Below the pieces are notes generated by a model. The model searched no databases. It had not been told where the DNA came from and saw only the letters and a program-made list of their open reading frames with translations. A stretch of 62,534 bases of DNA from Actinotalea caeni (lineage in GTDB: Bacteria > Actinomycetota > Actinomycetes > Actinomycetales > Beutenbergiaceae): contig NZ_WNXX01000020.1 in the NCBI RefSeq assembly GCF_009733795.1, forward strand, positions 1 through 62,534. The letters run 5' to 3'. The position numbers and the translations under genes are program-made. Of the stretch, positions 51,398 through 60,429 are shown one piece after another (position 1 is the stretch's first letter; each line of letters begins with the position of its first letter).

Positions 51398-52482
51398 GCA
51401 TCGAGAAGTCTTCGCACTCGGGCGAGCACCGCGAGCTCGGCGGCAGCGCCGGGCTCCCGGAGCGTTTCGAGAACCCCGGCCTGGAGCCGCACCGGCACCG
51501 CCTGGCCGACTCCGACCCGAAGCGCGCCAAGCGCTCGGAGCGGCAGATCGCGCTCATCTTCACGATCTCGATCCTCGCCAGCATCGCCGGCGTCGTCGGC
51601 TACGCGGTGTTCCCGGTCGACATCGACCGCGCCTCGGTGCTCAACGTGCGCTGGTCGACGCTCGTCGTCGGCCTGGGCCTGGGCATCGGCATGCTCGGCA
51701 TCGGCGTCGCGGCCGTGCAGTGGGCGCGCGCGCTCATGGACGACGGCGAGAAGATCGAGGACCGGCACCCGATGTCCGCCGGTCCCGCGGCGCACCAGCA
51801 GTCGCTGGAGATCCTGCGGCAGGGCGCGGACGAGGCCAACATCGCCCGCCGCCCGGTCCTCAAGGGCGCGATCGCCGGTGCGCTCGCGCTCGCGCCGCTG
51901 CCGTTCCTGGTGCCGCTGATCGGCAACCTGGGCGCCGACTGGGACATCTCGAAGTTCAAGCGCACCGCGTGGGCGCCCAGGGAGGACGGCTCCGGCGACC
52001 CGGAGCGCTTCTTCGAGGGCACCTACCGCTACCTCGCGCGGGACCCGCAGGACACCAAGATCCGCGCGGCGGACGTCACGAACGGCAACATCGTGCACGT
52101 CATCCCGCACGGTCTGCCCGAGGAGGAGCACTACCTCGAGGAGAAGGCCAAGGCCGTCGTGCTGCTGGTCCGCGTGGACCCCAGCATCCTCAAGGAGGCG
52201 CCGGAGCGAGCGGACTGGTCCTACGACGGGATCGTCGCCTACTCCAAGATCTGCACCCACGTGGGCTGCCCGGTCGCTCTGTACGAGCAGCAGACGCACC
52301 ACGTGCTGTGCCCTTGCCACCAGTCCACCTTCGACATCACCGACGCCGCGAAGGTCGTGTTCGGTCCTGCGAAGCGGGCGCTCCCCCAGCTCCCGATCAA
52401 GGTGGACCCGGAGGGTTACCTGTACGCAGCCGCCGACTTCGACGAGCCGGTCGGTCCGAGCTATTGGCAGCGTGAGCGATGA
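51394..52482 (+). CDS. qcrA: cytochrome bc1 complex Rieske iron-sulfur subunit
   Basis: 362 residues. Three N-terminal membrane helices typical of actinobacterial QcrA precede the Rieske domain, whose cluster ligands are in CTHVGC (about 287-292) and CPCHQS (about 306-311). It oxidises menaquinol with QcrB. GTG 51394 overlaps the qcrC TGA, and its own TGA overlaps the qcrB ATG, so the three are translationally coupled. Confidence 0.96.
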   Translation: MSIEKSSHSGEHRELGGSAGLPERFENPGLEPHRHRLADSDPKRAKRSERQIALIFTISILASIAGVVGYAVFPVDIDRASVLNVRWSTLVVGLGLGIGMLGIGVAAVQWARALMDDGEKIEDRHPMSAGPAAHQQSLEILRQGADEANIARRPVLKGAIAGALALAPLPFLVPLIGNLGADWDISKFKRTAWAPREDGSGDPERFFEGTYRYLARDPQDTKIRAADVTNGNIVHVIPHGLPEEEHYLEEKAKAVVLLVRVDPSILKEAPERADWSYDGIVAYSKICTHVGCPVALYEQQTHHVLCPCHQSTFDITDAAKVVFGPAKRALPQLPIKVDPEGYLYAAADFDEPVGPSYWQRER

Positions 52483-54191
52483 CTTCCACGACAACCTCCG
52501 CAGCGACCACCGAGCAGGCGGTGCCGGCCCCGGTCGCCGCCACGGTCGACTACCTGGACCGGCGGGTCGGTCTGGGGTTCGCGATCCGCGGCCTCGCCCG
52601 CAAGCTGTTCCCCGACCACTGGTCGTTCCTGCTCGGCGAGATCGCGCTGTACAGCTTCATCGTGCTGATCCTGTCCGGGATCTTCCTCACGATGTTCTTC
52701 GTGCCGTCGATGGCCGAGGTGCACTACCCCGAGAACGCGCTGCCGGTGACGATGCAGGGCGTGGAGATGTCGGAGGCGTTCGCCTCCACGCTCAACCTGT
52801 CGTTCCACGTGCGCGGCGGGCTGCTGATGCGGCAGATCCACCACTGGGCCGCGCTGATGTTCGTGGGCTCGATGGTCGTGCACATGCTGCGCGTCTTCTT
52901 CACGGGTGCGTTCCGCAAGCCGCGTGAGCTCAACTGGGTCGTCGGCTTCACGATGCTGGTGCTCAGCCTGCTCGCGGGTCTGACCGGTTACTCGCTCCCG
53001 GACGACGTGCTCTCCGGCAACGGTCTGCGCATCACCGACGGCGTGGTCCGGTCGATCCCGATCATCGGCGCCTACATGTCGTACATGGTCTTCGGCGGCG
53101 AGTTCCCGGGCACCGAGGTCATCCCGCGGATGTTCACGCTGCACATCCTGCTGATCCCCGGTCTGATCCTCGCGCTGCTGGCGCTGCACCTGTTCCTGGT
53201 GTTCTGGCAGAAGCACACCCAGTACCCAGGGCCGGGGCGCACCGACAAGAACGTCGTCGGGTACCCGCTGCTGCCGGTCTACACCGCGAAGGCGGGCGGC
53301 TTCTTCTTCATCGTGTTCGGCGTGCTCGCCCTGATGGGCGCGACGATGAGCATCAACTCGGTGTGGAACTACGGGCCGTTCGACCCCGCACTGGTCTCCG
53401 CGGGCGCCCAGCCGGACTGGTACATGCTGTTCCTCGAGGGCTCGTTGCGCCTCATGCCGGGCCAGACGGAGTTCGTCATCCTCGGCTGGACGCTCTCGCT
53501 CAACGTGCTGATCCCCGCCGTCGTGGTGCCGGGTCTGCTGTTCACGTTCCTCGGGGCGTACCCGTTCGTCGAGAACGCGATCACCAAGGACGTCGGCGAG
53601 CACCACGTGCTCGACCGGCCGCGCAACGCCGCGACCCGCACGGCCCTGGGCACGGCCTTCCTGAGCGTGTTCTTCGTGCTCCTGGTGACGGGCGCCAACG
53701 ACCTGGTGGCGACCCACTTCGGGCTTTCGCTCAACGCGATCACGCTCGTGCTGCGGGTGCTGATCTTCGTGCTCCCGGTCGTCGTGTTCATCGTGACCAA
53801 GCGGGTCTGCCTGTCCCTGCAGCGCAAGGACCGCGAGGTCGTGCTGCACGGCCACGAGACCGGCATCGTGCGCCGTACCGCCGACGGTCGCTTCTACGAG
53901 GTCCACAAGCCGCTCGACGAGTACGAGCGCTGGGTGCGCGTCGGCCATCACGTGTACCGGCCGCTGGAGCTGCCGCCGCGGGAGGACGCCCGTGGCGTCC
54001 GCCGCCCCGGCGGCCGCGCGGACGGCATCCGGACGCGGCTGTCGCGGTTCTTCTTCGAGGACCGTGTCGAGCCGGTCACGCCCGCCGAGCTGGCCGCCGC
54101 GCAGAGCCACGGCGAGCACGACGAGCTGCCCGCGGCCCCGGAGGGATCGTCGGCTGCCGAGCTCGCGGGCACCCGCGGAACATCGCACTGA
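52479..54191 (+). CDS. qcrB: cytochrome bc1 complex cytochrome b subunit
   Basis: 570 residues with eight or so membrane helices. The heme-ligand histidines are in LMRQIHHWAALMFVGSMVVH and in the later HILLIPGLILALLALHLF segment. A C-terminal cytoplasmic extension of about 150 residues (RKDREVVLHGHETG onward) is typical of actinobacteria. QcrB holds the quinone sites, the target of imidazopyridine drugs in mycobacteria. Its ATG overlaps the qcrA stop (ATGA, 52479-52482). It ends the operon. Confidence 0.96.
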   Translation: MTSTTTSAATTEQAVPAPVAATVDYLDRRVGLGFAIRGLARKLFPDHWSFLLGEIALYSFIVLILSGIFLTMFFVPSMAEVHYPENALPVTMQGVEMSEAFASTLNLSFHVRGGLLMRQIHHWAALMFVGSMVVHMLRVFFTGAFRKPRELNWVVGFTMLVLSLLAGLTGYSLPDDVLSGNGLRITDGVVRSIPIIGAYMSYMVFGGEFPGTEVIPRMFTLHILLIPGLILALLALHLFLVFWQKHTQYPGPGRTDKNVVGYPLLPVYTAKAGGFFFIVFGVLALMGATMSINSVWNYGPFDPALVSAGAQPDWYMLFLEGSLRLMPGQTEFVILGWTLSLNVLIPAVVVPGLLFTFLGAYPFVENAITKDVGEHHVLDRPRNAATRTALGTAFLSVFFVLLVTGANDLVATHFGLSLNAITLVLRVLIFVLPVVVFIVTKRVCLSLQRKDREVVLHGHETGIVRRTADGRFYEVHKPLDEYERWVRVGHHVYRPLELPPREDARGVRRPGGRADGIRTRLSRFFFEDRVEPVTPAELAAAQSHGEHDELPAAPEGSSAAELAGTRGTSH

Positions 54192-54201
54192 CCCACCCGG
54201 T

Positions 54202-54207
54202 TAGGGT
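54202..54207 (+). promoter_or_regulatory. -10 box of the sodA promoter
   Basis: TAGGGT; transcription would start near 54214, giving a leader of about 47 nt with GGAGG before the ATG. Confidence 0.55.
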
Positions 54208-54260
54208 GATCGAGAGGCGTGCCGGAGACGCCGGCCCGCCGGCCTGACGTGGAGGAACGT

Positions 54261-54878
54261 ATGCCGCAGTACACCCTGCCCGACCTGCCCTACGACTACG
54301 CAGCGCTGGAGCCGCACATCAGCGGCAAGATCATGGAGCTGCACCACGACAAGCACCACAAGACCTACGTGGACGGCGCCAACACCGCGCTGGAGAAGCT
54401 CGAGGCGGCCCGTGAGTCCGGCGACAACGCCGCGATCAACCTCCTCGAGAAGAACCTGGCGTTCAACCTCGGCGGCCACACCAACCACACGGTCTTCTGG
54501 AACAACCTCTCCCCCGACGGTGGCGGCGAGCCGGAGGGCGAGCTGGCTGCGGCGATCGCGGAGTTCTTCGGCGACTTCGCGAAGTTCCAGGCCCAGTTCA
54601 CCGCCAACGCCACGTCGATCCAGGGGTCGGGCTGGTCGGTGCTCGGCTGGGACAGCGTGGGGCAGCGTCTCAACCTCTTCCAGCTCTACGACCAGCAGGG
54701 CAACGTGCCGGTGGGCATCACCCCGGTCCTGATGCTCGACATGTGGGAGCACGCCTTCTACCTCGACTACCTCAACGTCAAGGCGGACTACGTCAAGGCG
54801 TTCTGGAACATCGCCAACTGGCAGGACGTCGCGGCCCGCCTCGAGCGCGCCCGCACCCAGACCCAGGGTCTGATCTGA
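54261..54878 (+). CDS. sodA: superoxide dismutase, predicted Mn type
   Basis: 205 residues. Metal ligands are in [20 protein letters not shown] and [12 protein letters not shown]. At the site where M. tuberculosis Fe-SOD has His (YDHQ) this protein has Gln (YDQQGN), as in Mn enzymes, which points to Mn. It lacks a signal peptide. GGAGG lies 7 bases before the ATG. It lies between convergent bc1 and oxidase operons, apt for a detoxifier of respiratory superoxide. Confidence 0.95.
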   Translation: MPQYTLPDLPYDYAALEPHISGKIMELHHDKHHKTYVDGANTALEKLEAARESGDNAAINLLEKNLAFNLGGHTNHTVFWNNLSPDGGGEPEGELAAAIAEFFGDFAKFQAQFTANATSIQGSGWSVLGWDSVGQRLNLFQLYDQQGNVPVGITPVLMLDMWEHAFYLDYLNVKADYVKAFWNIANWQDVAARLERARTQTQGLI

Positions 54879-54901
54879 CCTGACGTCGACCAGCCGACCA
54901 G

Positions 54902-54929
54902 GGCCCCTCACCGCAGCCGGTGAGGGGCC
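54902..54929 (+). terminator. sodA terminator
   Basis: GGCCCCTCACCG, loop CAGC, CGGTGAGGGGCC: a 12-bp perfect stem followed by TTCGTCGTTCG, the best intrinsic terminator in the window. Confidence 0.88.
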
Positions 54930-55064
54930 TTCGTCGTTCGTCCCCGGCCGTGGTCCCTCCCCCCCCCCTCCCGCACGCCTCCACCGACAGCTCCGAGCGA
55001 CGGCACAGGCGGAGCGACGCCGTCCGGCGGAACCGGCAGAAGGTGCGGTGTACCCGTCCTCCGG
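54930..55064. other. noncoding spacer with C10 tract
   Basis: No gene. It contains a run of ten C (54959-54968), rare in this genome background and prone to slippage. The rest is ordinary GC-rich spacer. Confidence 0.6.
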
Positions 55065-55290
55065 TTTCACCGCACTTTGCAACACCCCGCACTTTCACCG
55101 CACTTTGCACCACCCCGCCTGGTGTCATCACGCTCCCGGTCCTCCGAGCACGCCTCGACTCACCAGGGTCTCACCGCACGTCCTGCCGCGCTCAGAGGCG
55201 GTCTGGCTGGGTCGTGTTCCACAGTCCGGTGAAAGTGCGGCGTGTTCCACAGTGCGGTGAAAGCGTCGGCTGTTCCACAGTGCGGTGAAA
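55065..55290. repeat. 226-bp foldback element of 28-bp units
   Basis: Two forward units of 28 bp (from 55064 and 55092; core TTTCACCGCACTTTGCA) face three inverted units (55214-55241, 55242-55270, 55271-55293; core TGTTCCACAGTGCGGTGAAA), about 95 bp apart. The outer 20 bases are inverted repeats with two mismatches and the first 12 match perfectly. The two-unit blocks pair over about 52 bases with roughly 8-9 mismatches. CGG flanks both ends, weak as a target duplication in such GC-rich DNA. It lies in the convergent gap between the sodA and ctaF terminators. Possible MITE, protein-binding array or structured RNA; spacers of only about 6-8 bases exclude CRISPR. Confidence 0.8.
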
Positions 55291-55293
55291 CGG

Positions 55294-55549
55294 CACGGGT
55301 GCGGGACGTGCGATCCCGCCGGAACCACGTCGTCGGGCCTCGGAGGTCACCTCGTTCGCGACGTGCTGCGAGCCGCGCGGGGGTGTCTCACGGGTTCCCA
55401 GGCCTCCCAGAAGGCATCGACGGCGCTCCTGGCCCCTGCGGGCCCCTGGGGGCGTGCCGTACCGCGCTGCGATGCCCGCAGCGCCTCTGCACACCGCGGC
55501 TCTGACCGCCCCCGGACCGCGAGCGGGCCTCCTGCTCCGGGAACGACGA
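55294..55549. other. noncoding spacer
   Basis: No gene, promoter or tRNA was recognised. Overlapping ORFs here have no start signals and are shadow-like. Confidence 0.6.
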
Positions 55550-55586
55550 CGGCCCGGGAGCCGCGCGGTGCGCGGCTGCCGGGCCG
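55550..55586 (-). terminator. terminator of the ctaC-ctaD-ctaF operon
   Basis: Arms CGGCCCGG..GCCGCGC and GCGCGGC..CCGGGCCG, with loop GGT and one 2x2 internal loop: 15 base pairs, 12 bases after the ctaF stop. Confidence 0.75.
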
Positions 55587-55598
55587 GGTCGTTCGGGC

Positions 55599-56051
55599 TC
55601 AGTGAGCGTGCTGGCGGCGGTTGAACTCCAGCACGTGGCCGGCGACGCCGATGACGCCCAGGGCGGCGCCGATGCCCAGCAGCCACCAGGCGTGCAGCGC
55701 CGGGCCGAGGAAGATCAGGGCCACCGCGAGGCCGCAGACCAGCGGCCACCAGCTCCACGGGGCGAAGTGACCGTACTCCCCCGCCGCCTCGTGCTGCTCG
55801 GCGTACGGGTCGTCCTCAGGACGCGTCTCGATCTCGCGGCTCAGCTTGAGCAGGTAGCCGCCCGAGAGGGCGAAGAGGCCGACCAGGAGCGTGAGCGCCA
55901 CGGTCCCGATGGGCTCGACGGCCTCGTACTCCAGCCACGTCCAGAAGGCGTAGCCCGCGGCCGCGAGGGCGAAGAACGCCCCCAGCAGGATGAGGAAGAA
56001 CCACTCGGTGAAGAGCGGCTTCGTCGGCTTGCGCGTGCCGTGGTTCGACAT
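55599..56051 (-). CDS. ctaF: cytochrome c oxidase subunit 4 (actinobacterial CtaF)
   Basis: 150 residues with four membrane helices (FFLILLGAFFALAAAGYAFWTW first). A conserved-looking EYGHFAPWSWWPLVCG connects the two halves. It is the actinobacteria-specific fourth subunit of aa3 oxidase. Its ATG overlaps the ctaD stop by one base (TGATG), so it is coupled, and it ends the operon. Confidence 0.93.
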   Translation of the reverse strand: MSNHGTRKPTKPLFTEWFFLILLGAFFALAAAGYAFWTWLEYEAVEPIGTVALTLLVGLFALSGGYLLKLSREIETRPEDDPYAEQHEAAGEYGHFAPWSWWPLVCGLAVALIFLGPALHAWWLLGIGAALGVIGVAGHVLEFNRRQHAH

Positions 56052-57796
56052 CAGCCCTCGCTCGTCTTCTCGTCACGGGCGCCGACGGCGACACCGATCG
56101 TCGTGTTCTCGGGCTCCTCGCCGTCGAGCGCAGCGACCTCCGGGTGGTGCAGGTCGAACGCGGGACGCTCGGAGCGGATGCGCGGCAGCCGGTCGAAGTT
56201 GTGGCGCGGCGGCGGCGAGGAGGTCGCCCACTCCAGGGAGTTGCCGAAGCCCCACGGGTCGTCGAGCTTGACCAGCGCACCGTGGCGCCACGTCTTGTAG
56301 ACGTTCCACAGGAACGGCAGCGTCGAGGCGGCCAGCACGAACGACGAGATCGTCGAGATCTGGTTGAGGATCACGAAGTCGGGCTCCGGCAGGTACACCG
56401 GGATCCGCCGCTGCATGCCCATGACGCCCAGCCAGTGCTGCACGAGGAACGTGCCGTGGAAGCCGAAGAACAGCAGCCAGAAGTGGACCTTGCCCAGCTT
56501 GTCGTCGAGCATGCGGCCGGTGAACTTCGGCCACCAGTAGTAGAAGCCGGCGAACATCGCGAACACCACGGTGCCGAACACCACGTAGTGGAAGTGCGCC
56601 ACCACGAAGTAGCTGTCGTGCACGTGGAAGTCCAGCGGCGGGCTCGCGAGGATGATGCCGGTCAGACCACCGAAGAGGAAGGTCGCGAGGAACCCGATCG
56701 ACCACAGCATCGGGCTCTCGAACGTCACCTTCCCTCGCCACATCGTGCCGATCCAGTTGAAGAACTTCACACCGGTCGGCACCGAGATCAGCATCGTCAT
56801 GACGGCGAAGAACGGCAGCAGCACAGCGCCGGTCGCGTACATGTGGTGCGCCCACACCGTCACCGACAGACCGGCGATCGCGATCGTCGCGAACACCAGG
56901 CCCTTGTAGCCGAAGATCGGCTTGCGCGAGAAGACCGGGATGACCTCGCTGATGATGCCGAAGAACGGCAGCGCGATGATGTAGACCTCGGGGTGCCCGA
57001 AGAACCAGAACAGGTGCTGCCACAGCATGGCGCCGCCGTTCTCGGGCGCGAGGATCTGCGTGTCGAGGATGCGGTCGGACGCCATCGCGAACAGCGCGGA
57101 GGCGAGCACCGGGAACGCCACCAGCGCGAGGACCGAGGTGATCAGCACGTTCCAGGTGAAGATCGGCATCCGGAACATCGTCATGCCCGGGGCGCGCATG
57201 CACACGATCGTCGTGATGAAGTTGACCGACCCGAAGATCGTGCCGAAACCGGTCATCGCCAGGCCCATCACCCACAGGTTGCCGCCGAGGCCGGGGCTGT
57301 AGGTGGCGTCCGCCAGCGGGAAGTACGCCGTCCAGCCGAAGCTCGCCGCGCCCTTCGGGGTGAGGAAGCCCGCGCACGCGATGATGCCGCCGAACAGGAA
57401 CAGCCAGTAGGCGAACATGTTCATGCGCGGGAACGCCACGTCGGGCGCACCGATCTGCAAGGGCACGATGACGTTGCCGAACCCGACGAACAGCGGCGTC
57501 GCGAACAGCAGCAGCATGATCGTGCCGTGCATCGTGAAGAACTGGTTGTACTGCTCGGCGCTGCGGACGATCTGGATCGCCGGGTCGAACAGCTCGGCGC
57601 GGATCGCCAGCGCCAGCAGGCCACCGATGCCGAAGAACACGAACGACGTGATCAGGTACAGGTACCCGATCGTCTTGTGGTCGGTCGACGTCACCCACTT
57701 GACGACGGTGCGCCCGAGCGTCGCGCGCTTGCCGACGAGGCCGGGGACGGCCTCGTCGCCACCGGCGGCCGAGTACTCGAGTGTCTCGGTGGCCAT
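56051..57796 (-). CDS. ctaD: cytochrome c oxidase subunit 1
   Basis: 581 residues, 12 membrane helices. It has the heme ligand FFTMHGTIM, the CuB/Tyr motif [10 protein letters not shown], the HHMYATG histidine pair and heme ligands in VVAHFHYVV. It reduces O2 to water and pumps protons. One-base overlaps with ctaC upstream and ctaF downstream show a tightly coupled operon. In M. tuberculosis ctaD lies elsewhere, so the ctaC-ctaD-ctaF grouping differs. Confidence 0.97.
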   Translation of the reverse strand: MATETLEYSAAGGDEAVPGLVGKRATLGRTVVKWVTSTDHKTIGYLYLITSFVFFGIGGLLALAIRAELFDPAIQIVRSAEQYNQFFTMHGTIMLLLFATPLFVGFGNVIVPLQIGAPDVAFPRMNMFAYWLFLFGGIIACAGFLTPKGAASFGWTAYFPLADATYSPGLGGNLWVMGLAMTGFGTIFGSVNFITTIVCMRAPGMTMFRMPIFTWNVLITSVLALVAFPVLASALFAMASDRILDTQILAPENGGAMLWQHLFWFFGHPEVYIIALPFFGIISEVIPVFSRKPIFGYKGLVFATIAIAGLSVTVWAHHMYATGAVLLPFFAVMTMLISVPTGVKFFNWIGTMWRGKVTFESPMLWSIGFLATFLFGGLTGIILASPPLDFHVHDSYFVVAHFHYVVFGTVVFAMFAGFYYWWPKFTGRMLDDKLGKVHFWLLFFGFHGTFLVQHWLGVMGMQRRIPVYLPEPDFVILNQISTISSFVLAASTLPFLWNVYKTWRHGALVKLDDPWGFGNSLEWATSSPPPRHNFDRLPRIRSERPAFDLHHPEVAALDGEEPENTTIGVAVGARDEKTSEG

Positions 57797-58704
57797 CAGT
57801 GCTCCTCTTCCCCGCCGAAGTCCGGCGCCTCCGGTGCGACGTCGCGGTCGAGCTCGGGGCCGAGCTGGCCCGTCTGGCCCGCGGCGGCGAGATCGGCCAT
57901 GTGCTGCTCGAACTCCTCCTGCGGCACGACCTTGACGTTGAACAGCATGTAGGCGTGGTACTCGCCGCACAGCTCGGCGCACCGGCCGTAGTAGTCACCC
58001 TCGACCTGCGGCGTCACCTGGAAGGTGTTCGTCCGGCCCGGGGTGGTGTCCATCTTGTAGAGGAACTCCGGGATCCAGAACGAGTGGATGACGTCGCGGG
58101 AGTTCAGCGTGAACGTCACGGTCTGGCCGACCGGCAGGTAGAGCGTCGGCACCTCGTCCTGGGCGGCGTACTCGTCGAGGCCCGCCTGGCCGGTCGAGAT
58201 GTTGTTGAGGTCCGCCGGCTGCCCGGTGTCCCAGACGTCGTAGTCGAGGTAGTTGAAGTCCCAGCTCCACTGGCGGCCGTACACCTGGATGCTGACGTCG
58301 GTCGCGTCCTCGTCGATCGAGGTGATCGCGTCCTGCGTACGCACCGTGTAGAAGAACAGCACGCCGACCATGAGCACCGGCACGAACGTGTAGAGCAGCT
58401 CCAGCGGCAGGTGGTAGCGCAGCTGCACCGGCAGCTGGTGGTCGTCCTTGCGCTTGCGGTAGGCGACGACGCACCAGATCAGCAGGCCCCAGACGAGCAC
58501 GCCGACCAGCAGCGCCGCGATCCACGAGCCGGTCCACAGCTGCACGACGCCGTCGGTGTGGTCGGTCGTGCCGGGACCACCGGGCATCCAGCCGCGCTCG
58601 ACCGCCGGTGAGCACGAGGAGATCGCCGCCACAGCGGCGAGGGCGACCACAGACGCGACGCCGAGGCGGATCCGCCGGCCTGAAGAACGCGGGGGCGATG
58701 ACAC
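57796..58704 (-). CDS. ctaC: cytochrome c oxidase subunit 2 (lipoprotein)
   Basis: 302 residues. A basic N-terminus and hydrophobic segment end in the lipobox ISSC (about residues 29-32), so the protein is lipidated. Two membrane helices follow. The CuA site is [12 protein letters not shown] near residue 241, with the earlier His in [12 protein letters not shown]. It accepts electrons from QcrC. GTG at 58704 has GGAAGG 10 bases upstream. -10 box TAGTGT lies at 58788-58793 (minus strand), leader about 77 nt. Confidence 0.96.
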   Translation of the reverse strand: MSSPPRSSGRRIRLGVASVVALAAVAAISSCSPAVERGWMPGGPGTTDHTDGVVQLWTGSWIAALLVGVLVWGLLIWCVVAYRKRKDDHQLPVQLRYHLPLELLYTFVPVLMVGVLFFYTVRTQDAITSIDEDATDVSIQVYGRQWSWDFNYLDYDVWDTGQPADLNNISTGQAGLDEYAAQDEVPTLYLPVGQTVTFTLNSRDVIHSFWIPEFLYKMDTTPGRTNTFQVTPQVEGDYYGRCAELCGEYHAYMLFNVKVVPQEEFEQHMADLAAAGQTGQLGPELDRDVAPEAPDFGGEEEH

Positions 58705-58982
58705 TTGGCGCTGGCCTTCCGACAGTGTTTCTGACGACTCCGGGCGACCTGTCTGCACCTTCCGCGGGCAGGGCGGTCGTGCTGCCCACACTAGCGCGAG
58801 AGCAGGCCCGATCGGGACATCGTGGGCCTCCAGCGGGGCGCGTCGCGCCCTCCGTGACGGGCCGCGCCGCGGGCGCCCCGCCGCAGCCCGCCGCACCGGT
58901 CGCGGGATGTGCTCAGGCCCACACGGATCGGCCCGCAGCTTTCTCGACACAGCGTCGCGCAACAGGCGTACGCGGGTCATTG
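58705..58982. other. divergent spacer, ctaC promoter side
   Basis: No gene. Minus-strand TAGTGT (58788-58793) is the likely ctaC -10 box. On the plus strand no convincing promoter for the MFS remnant is seen. Confidence 0.6.
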
Positions 58983-60414
58983 GTGACCACGTCGACCGAT
59001 CGGTACCACCGGCTTCGCTGGCTGGGCCTCGCAGCCATCTCCCTGGGTGTCGCACTCATCATCATGGACGCGACCATCGTGTCCGTCGCGATGCCCAGCA
59101 TCATCACCTCTCTCGACCTCAGCACCACGCAGGTGCAGTGGGTCCAGGAGGTCTACACACTGGTGTTCGCCGCGCTGCTATTGGTGTGAGGCACCACGAG
59201 CGACCGGATCGGCCGACGCAAGCTGCTCGTCATCGGGCTGGCCGTGTTCGTCGCGTCGAGCATCCTGTGCGCGCTCGCCCCGACCGGTGCCTGGCTGATC
59301 GCCGCGCGGTTCGTGCAGGGGATCGGCGGCTCGATGATCCTGCCGACGACCCTCCCGATGACGCTGCGGTCGCCGAGGCTCAGCGGTCTCCGCCGCCCGG
59401 TTCGGGCTGCTGGTGCCGAGCGCGGCATCGCCTTCGCAGTGTGGGCGCCGAGTCGGTGGCGGTCCACCACCCCGCTGATGTTCGCCGCTGCTGCGCTGGT
59501 GCTCCTGTGCTTCGTGCTGTGGGAGCGGTCCCGCGGCAACGCGGGTCGGTCGGTGCTGCTCGACCTGTCGCTGTTCCGGATCCCGACCTTCAGCAACGGC
59601 AACGTCGCCGCGCTCACGGTCTCGCTGGGCGAGTTCGGGCTCATCCTGTCGCTGCCGCTGTGGTTCCAGTACGCGCTGGGGATGGACGCGCTGCAGGCGG
59701 GGCTCGCGCTGCTGCCCCTCGCGGTCGGCTCGTTCGTGGCGAGCGGGTCGGTGCACTCGCTGTCGCGGCGGCTGACGGCCCTGCAGATGGTCCGGCTCGG
59801 CATCGTGCTGGAGATCGCCTCGCTCGCGGCCCTGGCGCTGCTGGTGCGACCCGACTCGACCGCGTGGACCACCGCCGGCCCACTGTTCGTCTACGGCATG
59901 GGCGTCGGGTTCGCCACCGCCCAGCTGACCCAGCTCATCCTTGTCGACGTGCCCGTCGACCGGTCCGGTCAGGGCTCCTCGACGCAGTCGACGGCGCGCC
60001 AGGTCGGCTCGGCGCTGGGCATCGCGATCCTGCACCGCGCTGTTCACGACGCTGCGCTCGGGCACCGAGTCGCGGCTGAGCGAGGAGATCGCCGCCGACC
60101 CCTCGGTCGCCGGCCTGGTCGACGGCGTGTCGGGCTCGGCGGGCGCACTCATCTCCGAGCTGGCCGAGAACCCCGCGACCGCCGCGATCGCCGAGGCTGC
60201 GCGCGAGGCCCTCACGCAGGGCGTCTCGGTCGCGGCGTGGCTGGGCGTCGTGGCCCTGGTCGTGGGTCTGCTCACGACGATCCCGCTCGGACGGCGCGAC
60301 GCGAGCACCACCGACACCCCGACCGAGCCCGAGGCCGAGCCCCTCGAGCAGGGCCGAGCGACCGCCATAGACGACGACGGCCCGCGCCGCCCGAGGGGCG
60401 TGCGCGGGCCGTGA
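58983..60414 (+). pseudogene. decayed MFS (DHA2/EmrB-like) transporter
   Basis: Start-like GTG at 58983 encodes helices 1-2 of a DHA2 transporter (IIMDATIVSVAMPSI), then an in-frame TGA at 59187-59189 interrupts between VLLLV and GTTSDRIGRRK. The frame continues to about 59400, where some 100-130 residues (roughly helices 5-8) are missing around AVWAPSRW. A frameshift at 60033 (two bases lost in a GGC) separates GSALGIAIL from the final helix in another frame. At least three lesions make function impossible. No IS element is adjacent. Confidence 0.88.
60378..60411. terminator. bidirectional terminator between MFS remnant and FKBP gene
   Basis: CGGCCCGCGC and GCGCGGGCCG enclose a second stem of CGCCC and GGGCG: 15 paired bases with loop GAG and bulges on both sides of the inner stem. 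Confidence 0.72.
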
Positions 60415-60429
60415 CGTGTCAGACCGCGG

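Noticed and set aside
55065-55290. CRISPR array
   Set aside because: Units are 28 bp but the non-repeated part is only about 6-8 bp and units occur in both orientations; no cas genes are in the window.
54930-55600. tRNA or other classic RNA gene in the large spacer
   Set aside because: No cloverleaf, anticodon arm or T-loop consensus was found by reading both strands.
55192-55605. ORFs in the sodA-ctaF spacer
   Set aside because: Translations come from the repeat units or lack start signals and homology; they overlap a terminator and the ctaF 3' end.
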